Of a stretch of DNA of 5,184 nucleotides, positions 1 to 5,184 are shown piece by piece. Origin of the DNA: Syntrophales bacterium. Lineage in GTDB: Bacteria; Desulfobacterota; Syntrophia; Syntrophales; UBA2210. The position numbers were made by a program, and so were the translations under genes. A model generated the notes under the pieces. The model saw only the letters and a program-made list of their open reading frames with translations, was not told where the DNA came from and ran no database searches. Positions within the stretch are counted from its first letter, which is position 1. Every line of letters starts with the position of its first letter. The DNA is taken from assembly GCA_030655735.1 (NCBI GenBank), contig JAUSPK010000101.1, forward strand, positions 1-5,184, read 5' to 3'.

Positions 1-1277
1 CCCTCCGGGCAGGAAATCACCTTCCCCTTTTCTGAAAAGGTGAAATCGGAAAGAGGTATGACATCCTCCTTCTGTGAACCCATTGTGGGAGCAATAACCT
101 CTGTTCCAAGTTCCTTTGCAGTCTCGCAGTTATCATCGCTGCCATAGAGGGAATCAGCAAGCAGTTCGTCAGGCGCAAGCCCTCGCTCATCTGCAGATTC
201 GATGGCGGGAATCAGGGCATTGGCATCGCTCTTACAGGCAGTCTGAACCTCAACGTGGGTTATCAAGTTGAGTGTTGGTACAGCATCCGGGTCATCCTCC
301 TGTACACCTTCCGAACTGCCTTCTGATCCATCCGCTGCTTTCTTTTGTTTCTCGGTATATGTCTCCATTATCTGTACCTGATATCCCTGTCCCTTATGAC
401 CATCATATGTGGCATCGGGATCAGAGGGATTCTGGAGGGAATCGGAGGAGATGTCTTTGGACTTTTTCAGTGTTACCGCTTTGCCGTTATCGGTATCCGT
501 TATTATGCACTGTTCTTTAAGTACCCTTTCCATCAGTTTGTAGGTACTCATGGATACGATGTCGGTGTTATCCTTGAAGATCTGAACAAGTTCAAAGAGA
601 TCGGAGCTTACCATATCGAGGGTCTTTGCTGATTCGGATGGCTTTACCATGGAGAAACAACCTGAGGCATTCTTTGTGAGATACCTGTCGATGAATCTCT
701 CGTCAATCGTCTCGAAAAGTTCTTTGTGATGTCTCTTCAGATTGACAAGGAATTTACGAATCGTAACGGCAAAGATACGGATACGGCCGAGGCTGCGCAT
801 GTTGGATCTTATATGTACCGAGTCGAGCCTCTGTTTTGATATATCTACATTGAACACCTTTGCCAGTGTGTCTGTTGTCTGGTTAAAGATTATTGAATCC
901 AGTTCGTTGTCTGTTACGATCTTTCGCATGTTCCACAGGGTCTTGGGGCTCATATATGTGGCATCATCAGACACACTTGTGATATCCAGAGCATAGTGCC
1001 ACTGCTCACTGAAAGCCAATTGACAGAGGGTTTCATCGTCGGTAAGATCATGTGCCTGCTGGAGGATAATAGCACCAAGCGCCATGTAGAGTTCTTTGGT
1101 GGGTCTTCCGAATCCTTCTGTGAAGTATCGGGCTATCTTATGAACGGGCAGCTCCTGAAGTATATGTTCTCTGAATAATCCTGCCCATGACTGTTCCATG
1201 AGTTTCCGTCTTTTGGGTCCCAGATGGTCCCATGGATCGAAAAGGTAGCCGGTTTTGTGATCTTTTGTATGAATCAT
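1..1277 (-). CDS. DDE transposase, C-terminus beyond the left edge
   Basis: The frame is open for 425 codons from ATG at 1277 to the edge without a stop. AGGAG at 1284-1288 lies six bases before the ATG and supports this start. Residues ~18-90 resemble the DUF772-type transposase N-terminal domain (GRPTKELYMALGAIILQQ). The motif LDSVHIRSNM has D152 as the probable first catalytic Asp. DPDATYDGHKGQGYQVQ at 286-302 is the usual middle block of this superfamily. LLADSLYGSDDN has D375 as the probable second Asp, in a DxxYG context. The visible protein ends at a CPEG motif; the third acidic residue should lie just outside. The enzyme would cut and join the ends of its own element. No frameshift was seen, so the gene may still be active. 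I place it in the IS1182/IS5-like group, or the ISNCY/ISDol1 group, but cannot decide which. Confidence 0.9.
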   Translation of the reverse strand, partial: MIHTKDHKTGYLFDPWDHLGPKRRKLMEQSWAGLFREHILQELPVHKIARYFTEGFGRPTKELYMALGAIILQQAHDLTDDETLCQLAFSEQWHYALDITSVSDDATYMSPKTLWNMRKIVTDNELDSIIFNQTTDTLAKVFNVDISKQRLDSVHIRSNMRSLGRIRIFAVTIRKFLVNLKRHHKELFETIDERFIDRYLTKNASGCFSMVKPSESAKTLDMVSSDLFELVQIFKDNTDIVSMSTYKLMERVLKEQCIITDTDNGKAVTLKKSKDISSDSLQNPSDPDATYDGHKGQGYQVQIMETYTEKQKKAADGSEGSSEGVQEDDPDAVPTLNLITHVEVQTACKSDANALIPAIESADERGLAPDELLADSLYGSDDNCETAKELGTEVIAPTMGSQKEDVIPLSDFTFSEKGKVISCPE

Positions 1278-1287
1278 GCATTTCTCC

Positions 1288-1340
1288 TGCAATGTATTGA
1301 TATTACAAACAGAATCTACTATATTACAGGATGTATTGCA
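1288..1340. repeat. Mirrored repeat modules between the transposase start and the element end
   Basis: TGCAAT at 1288-1293 and ATTGCA at 1335-1340 are inverted. Between them ATGTATTG occurs at 1292-1299 and 1331-1338, and ATATTACA at 1300-1307 and 1321-1328. The modules therefore appear in the order A-B ... B-A. They lie where the transposase promoter and subterminal transposase-binding sites would be expected. That role is inference; the repeats themselves are seen directly. Confidence 0.5.
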
Positions 1341-1412
1341 AGAAGAAAATAACATAATATTAAATTATTTTAAATAGTTAGTCACTTTTGACTTTTTACG
1401 GGTGCATCATCC

Positions 1413-1973
1413 TTGGATAGTGAAATAAAAAGAGTTCATGAAACGGTGACCGCTGAATTGGGCGACATCGATATTCTGGTCAATAATGCCGGTATGGGTT
1501 ATTTCGTTGCCCTCTCTGATCTTAGCTACGATCAATTCAGCGAAGTGATGAGGTTGAACACCTGGGCGGGACTGCATCTGTCACAATTGTGTTACCCTGG
1601 AATGAAAAAGAAAGGGAAAGGAGTCATCATTAATATTGCGTCCACCGGTGGCATCAAACCTGATATTTTTGCCGGCGCTTACAGCGCTTCCAAGTCGGCA
1701 CTTATCATGTTCACAAAACAGATCGCCTGCGAGTGGGGAGGGGACGGTATTCGATGTGTGGCCATTTGTCCCGGACTCGTTCGCACCGAGATGGCGGCAC
1801 CCCTGGTAGCACACAGGGAAGCCCACGGTTTTCAAAACCTGGTGGACCGGGTGGGTGAACCGGATGAAATTGCCGGAATGGCCTTGTTGTTAGCCAGTGA
1901 TTCCGGTTCATACTGTCAGGGAGCCATTTACCTGATGGATGGCGGCTCCACTGTCAGCGCTTCCTGGGGATAA
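1413..1973 (+). pseudogene. Short-chain dehydrogenase/reductase (SDR), 5'-truncated by the insertion sequence
   Basis: The 186 codons match the C-terminal three quarters of a classical SDR (usual length about 250). Visible are NNAG at 24-27, tetrad Asn N49, catalytic S77, Y90 and K94 (YSASK), the PG motif in ICPGLVRTEM, and a C-terminal DGG block. The glycine-rich TGxxxGxG NAD(P)-binding segment and the first ~60 residues are missing. The frame is closed by a stop at 1389-1391. The only possible starts are a TTG at 1413 or other non-ATG codons, with no good Shine-Dalgarno. An intact copy would be a NAD(P)-dependent FabG-like oxidoreductase; the substrate cannot be told. Without its Rossmann start the product should be inactive, so I call it a pseudogene. 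If the element is a simple insertion, the missing 5' part lies beyond the left edge of the window. Confidence 0.85.
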
Positions 1974-2008
1974 TCTGGGATAAGGGGTACATCGGCGTCA
2001 GGTCTTGG

Positions 2009-2021
2009 CATGTGACACATG
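2009..2021. repeat. Perfect dyad CATGTG-A-CACATG
   Basis: Two six-base arms face each other around a single base in the 152-base gap between the dehydrogenase remnant and the FTR-like gene. A one-base centre is too tight for an RNA hairpin but suits a dimeric DNA-binding protein. No gene start lies nearby, so it could also be chance or the remnant of an operator. Confidence 0.3.
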
Positions 2022-2125
2022 GTTTGAGGCTGGGGCATAAACAATCAACCGGGTTCGTCATCCGGGAGAATTTATTTCAAATCACCCTGCGGAGCAATAC
2101 CCCCTTCCCCCCAGGGCAGGCCTCA

Positions 2126-2458
2126 TCATTGCATCTTTTCAGGCGGCCGCCGTTCGGGGACATAGGTGTGGGGGATCTTCTCTTCGATCCATTCCTTTGA
2201 AACGTAGAGGTTGCAGTAGCAGCTGCCGTATTCCTTAACATCCGGGGTCCGGTAGACACAGGGGCAGATAATATCACTGTCGTGCTCCCGGTCGCCGGAT
2301 GCGAGCCTGCAGGGACAGGCCATGTATCCATACCGGTTCCTGTTGGTAATGAGGGCCTCGATCAGTTCCCCTGTCCGCTCTTTGTCACCGCTGAAATAAT
2401 ACCCCTTTGGTTCCTGCTTTTTCTTCAGCATCTCGTAGAGCGTTTGGGTTTCCATCAT
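2126..2458 (-). CDS. Ferredoxin-thioredoxin reductase-like catalytic (beta) subunit
   Basis: This 110-residue protein has the size and cysteine pattern of the FTR catalytic chain: CPC at 48-50, CPC at 65-67 and CYC at 80-82, followed by LY and a short charged tail. In the family four of these cysteines hold a [4Fe-4S] cluster and two form the active disulfide, so electrons pass from ferredoxin to a thiol partner in the cytoplasm. The spacings are X14 and X12, against X16 and X8 in chloroplast and cyanobacterial FTR, and the CHC histidine is Tyr81. I recall this form in non-photosynthetic bacteria and archaea. No variable (alpha) subunit is visible. The start ATG at 2458 overlaps the stop of the glutaredoxin-like gene in ATGA, and a second ATG follows directly. 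The ribosome site is weak, so translational coupling is likely. The physiological target is probably the upstream glutaredoxin-like protein. Confidence 0.9.
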   Translation of the reverse strand: MMETQTLYEMLKKKQEPKGYYFSGDKERTGELIEALITNRNRYGYMACPCRLASGDREHDSDIICPCVYRTPDVKEYGSCYCNLYVSKEWIEEKIPHTYVPERRPPEKMQ

Positions 2459-2712
2459 AATCCCAGGGCCTCTCGTATTTTCTCCTCCCTGAAACCCACG
2501 ATGACTGTGTCACCTATGATAATGGTGGGGAAGGAACACTGCGGGTTCAGTTTTCTGACATCTTCAAGGATGGCCTCCCGTTCTTCTCCTTCCAGCAGGT
2601 CCACATCGACAAAATCATACCGTACGTTACAATCGCCCAGGAATTTCTTCGTGGCCTTGCAGTGGCTGCAGGTACTCAGCGTATACAGCTTAACCTGCTT
2701 TTCAGGTGACAT
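2455..2712 (-). CDS. Glutaredoxin-like thiol-disulfide oxidoreductase
   Basis: The 85 residues fit a minimal thioredoxin-fold glutaredoxin: beta strand VKLYTLS, then the active site C15-S-H-C18, a central YDFVDVD strand, and the cis-proline loop FPTIIIGDTVIVGF with P62. The CSHC active site differs from the usual CPYC. There is an extra Cys28 and a Cys59 near the cis-proline. AGAGGAGA about five bases before the ATG at 2712 is a strong ribosome site. The stop overlaps the start of the FTR-like gene, which points to co-translation. The likely role is to receive electrons from that subunit and reduce protein disulfides or other thiol substrates. Whether it uses glutathione is doubtful in an anaerobe of this kind. 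It may share a transcript with the STAS-like gene 97 bases upstream. Confidence 0.92.
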   Translation of the reverse strand: MSPEKQVKLYTLSTCSHCKATKKFLGDCNVRYDFVDVDLLEGEEREAILEDVRKLNPQCSFPTIIIGDTVIVGFREEKIREALGL

Positions 2713-2809
2713 GGCGGTCTCCTCTCGCCATATACATTGTGGGTATTGGATCGCGCCCTTACTCTACACGGTCAATGGTCGAGGCTGTAGCTTCGCTCGC
2801 TACCATCAG

Positions 2810-3199
2810 CTACTCCCGGACTCCCAGCCATATTCGTGCAACGTCGACCGTCGCGAAGACGATGACATTCTCTTCCGAGTGCAGCGTAACCATGCCTCTA
2901 TAGAATTGCGCGAGATCCCACGCGTGGGCATCATGAGGCGATACAACGACGGCGCAGCGGTGAGAGTGGGGGGGCTTTTCACCCTCTTTTCTTTTCTGAA
3001 GAATCTCCTTCATATCATCGATCGAGATGTCGTTACAGGCACCGTGTCTGACCTCAAACAACTCGGAAAGCGGTCCCGCGGCGCGCGCATCACTCGCATG
3101 GGTCAGCTCATATTCAATAAACTCTTCGCTTGTAACCGGGGCAGTGGCGATGGCATGTATATAATGACCATCATTGAGAATATCATACGTAATCGGCAT
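2810..3199 (-). CDS. SpoIIAA/STAS-like small protein of unknown function
   Basis: The 129-residue product has no signal peptide or membrane segment. It opens with a strand pair (MPITYDILNDGHYIHAIATA), then PVTSEEFIEYEL, a strand ending LFEVRH, and IDDMKEILQKR. It continues with CAVVVSPHDAHAWDLAQFY and closes with VIVFATVDVARIWL. This order and the final VFxxxxxARxWL block resemble the SpoIIAA-like/STAS-SEC14 fold proteins common in proteobacteria. The match is by pattern only. GAGGAG about six bases before the ATG at 3199 is a strong ribosome site, and a TATAAT box lies upstream on the same strand. The gene is followed on the same strand by the glutaredoxin and FTR-like genes. No regulated partner, kinase or sigma factor is visible, so an anti-anti-sigma role should not be assumed. 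Confidence 0.85.
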   Translation of the reverse strand: MPITYDILNDGHYIHAIATAPVTSEEFIEYELTHASDARAAGPLSELFEVRHGACNDISIDDMKEILQKRKEGEKPPHSHRCAVVVSPHDAHAWDLAQFYRGMVTLHSEENVIVFATVDVARIWLGVRE

Positions 3200-3261
3200 G
3201 TGTTTCTCCTCTTCTAATCAACATCCAAGGTATTATTTTCCCCGCTAGATTATTTTACCAT

Positions 3262-3290
3262 ATTATAAACTATTATTTTACTTCTTTTTT
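3262..3290 (-). promoter_or_regulatory. Possible sigma-70-type promoter of the STAS-like gene
   Basis: The minus strand reads a perfect TATAAT at 3267-3262, about 65 bases before the start codon. No good -35 is present; only an A-rich stretch lies at the right distance. The surroundings are very AT-rich, which makes a chance match possible. Confidence 0.35.
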
Positions 3291-3488
3291 ATTTCATCCT
3301 TTAAAACCACCCTACCCGCTCCGTGAAAAATAGTCACTATCACTGTTTATGTCAAGGATTTTAAGTGGGTACCCGCGCCAAGGCACGCCCGCCACGCAAA
3401 TATCTTCTTGTGTATGTGACCGCCGATGTAGTAGTTTTTGGGTGCCAGGTAAGTTTCGTCTTTTGAAAAACAAAGGGTATCGTTATCT

Positions 3489-4832
3489 ATGAGCGAAATC
3501 AAAGAGCAGGATATCATCCTTGACTCAATAACCGACGGCGTCTTTACGGTGGACCACGACTGGCGCATCACGTCGTTCAACAGGGCTGCCGAAGAGATAA
3601 CGGGCGTGCCGCGCGCCGATGCCATCGGCCAGCTGTGCAAGGATGTCCTGAAGGCCGACATATGCGAGGGAAATTGCGCCCTCAGACAGACCTTCGCGAC
3701 GGGAGAGCCCCTGAGGGACCGGGTCGTCACCATCATCAACGCCGAAGGTGAGCATGCCCCCATCAGCATATCCACCGCCCTCCTGAGAGACGCGGAGGGC
3801 AGAACCATCGGCGCCGTGGAGACCTTCAGGGATATCAGCCTCGTCGAAAAACTGCGCAAGAAGATCGAGCAGAAGTACACCTTCGAGGATATCATATCGA
3901 GAAATCACCGCATGTATGAGATGTTCGATATCCTTCCCGATGTGGCGGACAGTCTGAGCACGGTCCTGATCGAAGGAGAAAGCGGCACGGGGAAGGAACT
4001 CTTCGCGCGGGCGATACACAACCTGAGCCCGAGGAGAGGCCGGCCCCCCGTCATCGTCAACTGCGGGGCCATGCCCGACACGCTGTTGGAATCGGAGCTG
4101 TTCGGTTACAAGGCGGGGGCATTCACGGACGCGAAGCGGGACAAGCCGGGACGCTTCAAGCTCGCCGAGAGGAGCACGATATTCCTGGACGAGATAGGCG
4201 ATATCTCGCCGGCCCTGCAGGCCAGGCTGCTGCGCGTGCTGCAGGAAAAGACCTACGAACCCCTCGGCTCGGTGAAGAGCGAGCGGGCGGACGTCCGCAT
4301 CATTGCCGCCACGAACCGCAACCTTCTCGAGATGGTACGGCAGGGGAGGTTCAGAGAAGACCTCTACTACCGTATCAACGTGATCAGGCTGGAGCTTCCC
4401 CCTCTGCGCGAGAGGAAAGAGGACATCCCCCTCCTGGTCGACCATTTTATCAAGACCTTCCGCTCTATCCAGAACAAGGTCATCAACGGAATCACCGACG
4501 AGGCTCTCGCCTGTCTGATGTCATACGACTATCCCGGCAATATACGGGAGCTGGAGAATATCATCGAACGCTCCTTCATCCTGTGCAAGTCAAAGATGAT
4601 CATGCCTTCCCACCTCCCCGAACCGGTCTGCGGACCCGGCGCCGCTGATGATCCGGGAGGTGCCGATATGACAACCTTCAGGGATGTGGAGGCCGCCTTC
4701 CTGACAAACGCGCTGCGGAAAAACGGCTGGAACCGTCTGCAGACCGCCCGGGAACTGGGCATCCACAAGAGCACCCTCTTTCGGAAAATCAAATCCCTGG
4801 GCCTGGAGATACCGGACAAGCAGCAGTCGTGA
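3489..4832 (+). CDS. PAS-domain sigma-54-dependent transcriptional activator (enhancer-binding protein)
   Basis: This 447-residue protein is complete. Residues ~5-118 form a PAS sensor (ITDGVFTVDHDWRITSFN) with Cys50, Cys59 and Cys63 in its middle. A short helical linker follows at ~118-130. The AAA+ domain at ~132-365 has Walker A GESGTGKE (K169), the sigma-54 contact loop GAFTDA at 210-215, and Walker B IFLDEIGD (D234, E235). It also has sensor I AATN, arginine fingers R289 and R295, and sensor II in YPGNIREL (R353). Residues ~394-440 are a Fis-type helix-turn-helix (TARELGIHKSTLFRKI). No response-regulator domain is present, so the signal is probably sensed by the PAS domain. ATG 3489 is the only good start after the in-frame stop at 3450; AAAGGG 11 bases upstream is a weak ribosome site. 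It would use ATP to open sigma-54 promoters, most likely the one at 5014. Confidence 0.97.
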   Translation: MSEIKEQDIILDSITDGVFTVDHDWRITSFNRAAEEITGVPRADAIGQLCKDVLKADICEGNCALRQTFATGEPLRDRVVTIINAEGEHAPISISTALLRDAEGRTIGAVETFRDISLVEKLRKKIEQKYTFEDIISRNHRMYEMFDILPDVADSLSTVLIEGESGTGKELFARAIHNLSPRRGRPPVIVNCGAMPDTLLESELFGYKAGAFTDAKRDKPGRFKLAERSTIFLDEIGDISPALQARLLRVLQEKTYEPLGSVKSERADVRIIAATNRNLLEMVRQGRFREDLYYRINVIRLELPPLRERKEDIPLLVDHFIKTFRSIQNKVINGITDEALACLMSYDYPGNIRELENIIERSFILCKSKMIMPSHLPEPVCGPGAADDPGGADMTTFRDVEAAFLTNALRKNGWNRLQTARELGIHKSTLFRKIKSLGLEIPDKQQS

Positions 4833-4863
4833 CACGCCCCACCCTCACACCTGCAATACATCG

Positions 4864-4941
4864 GGCAGACACACCTACGAGTCGCGCATATGCGATCCAC
4901 ACCCCGGACAAAGGTAGCTTTTTTGCGACTCTCCGGCAGAC
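4864..4941. promoter_or_regulatory. Candidate upstream activator sites for the sigma-54 regulator
   Basis: Dyad elements cluster 100-175 bases before the expected transcription start. They are a perfect palindrome CGCATATGCG at 4885-4894, an inverted pair GAGTCGC at 4879-4885 and GCGACTC at 4925-4931, and GGCAGAC repeated directly at 4864-4870 and 4935-4941. The distance is typical for enhancers bound by Fis-type HTH dimers of sigma-54 activators. Which element is bound cannot be told from one sequence. Confidence 0.4.
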
Positions 4942-5013
4942 CTTGCATGACGCCCTTCTCCACAATAATCCGTAATAATTAAGCTTTTCGCTTTATCCCG
5001 ACGACCTGTCTCG

Positions 5014-5029
5014 TGGCACGGTATTTGTA
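5014..5029 (+). promoter_or_regulatory. Sigma-54 (-24/-12) promoter of the NifX-like gene
   Basis: TGGCACGGTATTTGTA matches the TGGCACGrNNNTTGCW consensus in every fixed position but one. The -24 GG is at 5015-5016; the -12 GC is GT at 5027-5028, with exact spacing. Transcription would start near 5040, leaving a leader of about 22 bases that contains AAAGGGG at 5046-5052. A sigma-54 activator is encoded immediately upstream. Confidence 0.8.
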
Positions 5030-5061
5030 GATACACCTATACTACAAAGGGGTTTGAAAGT

Positions 5062-5184
5062 ATGAAGCTTGCCATGCCGGTATGGAATGACTGTGTTTCA
5101 ACGGTTCTGGATTTCGCCGATTGCCTGTTGGTTGTTGATTGTGAATCTGAGGGCATACACAACCGGTCCATCGTCGATCTCCCC
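5062..5184 (+). CDS. NifX/NifB-family iron-molybdenum cluster-binding domain protein, 3' end outside the window
   Basis: The first 41 codons are visible, and the frame runs exactly to the edge. The opening MKLAMPVWNDCVSTVLDFAD, followed by CLLVVDCE, matches the start of the dinitrogenase iron-molybdenum cofactor domain family (typically MKIAIPVWxGRVSPVFDxA...LLVVD), whose members are small proteins that carry or bind Fe-Mo or related clusters. Here the usual SPVFD reads STVLD, and three cysteines occur at 11, 21 and 27. AAAGGGG nine bases before ATG 5062 is a good ribosome site. A near-consensus sigma-54 promoter lies just upstream. There are no nitrogenase genes in view, so a nitrogen-fixation role should not be assumed. 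An orange-protein (ORP)-like or other metal-cluster role is as plausible. Confidence 0.8.
   Translation, partial: MKLAMPVWNDCVSTVLDFADCLLVVDCESEGIHNRSIVDLP

Larger units (their letters stand above)
1..1403 (-). mobile_element. Insertion sequence, one end and most of the transposase gene (left part outside the window)
   Basis: A transposase reading frame fills the minus strand up to the left edge. Its upstream side ends next to a dehydrogenase gene that lacks its 5' part, which places one end of the element at about 1390-1403. The dehydrogenase frame closes with a stop at 1389-1391. Sequence that fits a dehydrogenase resumes at about 1404. About 120 AT-rich bases separate the transposase start from this boundary and carry repeated modules. 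The exact terminal inverted repeat and any target duplication cannot be fixed, because the other end is not in the window. Confidence 0.7.

Noticed and set aside
2049..2065. tRNA T-arm-like hairpin (CCGGG-TTCGTCA-TCCGG)
   Set aside because: The loop lacks the invariant A at position 58. No acceptor, D-arm or anticodon arm can be built around it and no CCA follows.
2787..2803. GTAGC...GCTAC hairpin between the STAS-like and glutaredoxin-like genes
   Set aside because: The stem has only five pairs and no T run follows on the minus strand, so it is not a convincing terminator; transcription may continue into the next gene.
2720..2809. Separate promoter for the glutaredoxin-like gene
   Set aside because: A TTGACC occurs on the minus strand, but no acceptable -10 box follows at 16-18 bases.
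2282..3217. Long plus-strand open frame of 311 codons
   Set aside because: It lies antisense to the STAS-like, glutaredoxin-like and FTR-like genes, all of which have family motifs and strong or coupled starts. Its product shows no recognisable motif.
3442..3447. Minus-strand TGGCAC as a second sigma-54 promoter
   Set aside because: No TTGC-like -12 element follows at the required spacing, and it is too far from the STAS-like start.
3525..4445. Long minus-strand open frame of 306 codons
   Set aside because: It is the shadow of the GC-rich activator gene, whose AAA+ motifs leave no doubt about the coding strand.
4904..4936. Possible rho-independent terminator after the activator gene
   Set aside because: The CCGGA/TCCGG stem is only five pairs around a large loop, and the six-T run lies inside the loop rather than after the stem. 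The AAAG-gtag-CTTT stem next to the T run is too weak.

Overview
The window looks like a chromosomal piece of an anaerobic, non-photosynthetic bacterium, most likely a Desulfobacterota (deltaproteobacterial) sulfate reducer or syntroph. The grounds are the gene content: a PAS-type sigma-54 activator, a stand-alone ferredoxin-thioredoxin-reductase-like catalytic subunit paired with a glutaredoxin-like protein, a NifX/NifB-type cluster-binding protein behind a sigma-54 promoter, and a transposase type I associate with that group. The taxonomic call is inference; there is no marker gene.

Layout. Positions 1-1277 (minus) hold most of a DDE transposase that runs off the left edge; its upstream side, to about 1400, is one end of the insertion sequence. 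Directly beyond that end, 1413-1973 (plus) is a short-chain dehydrogenase that has lost its N-terminal cofactor-binding half, so the element probably sits inside this gene. Positions 1974-2125 are non-coding, with one tight 13-base dyad. Positions 3199-2126 (minus) hold three genes in a row: a SpoIIAA/STAS-like small protein, then, after a 97-base gap, a glutaredoxin-like protein whose stop codon overlaps the start of the FTR-like iron-sulfur subunit (ATGA). Positions 3200-3488 form an AT-rich divergent intergenic region. Positions 3489-4832 (plus) encode a complete PAS / AAA+ / Fis-type HTH sigma-54-dependent activator. Positions 4833-5061 are a regulatory intergenic region with dyads and a near-consensus -24/-12 promoter. 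Positions 5062-5184 are the first 41 codons of a NifX/NifB-family protein that runs off the right edge.

How the parts work together. The right side reads as a regulator-target pair: the activator at 3489 probably binds upstream sites around 4864-4941 and drives the sigma-54 promoter at 5014 in front of the NifX-like gene. This arrangement recalls the sigma-54-controlled orange-protein (ORP) locus of Desulfovibrio. The activator has a cysteine-rich PAS domain and a GAFTDA instead of GAFTGA loop, so its signal and its coupling to sigma-54 may both be unusual. The middle cluster reads as a ferredoxin-driven thiol-disulfide relay (FTR-like subunit reducing the glutaredoxin-like partner), with an uncharacterised STAS-like protein upstream. 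The left side is a disrupted locus created by transposition.
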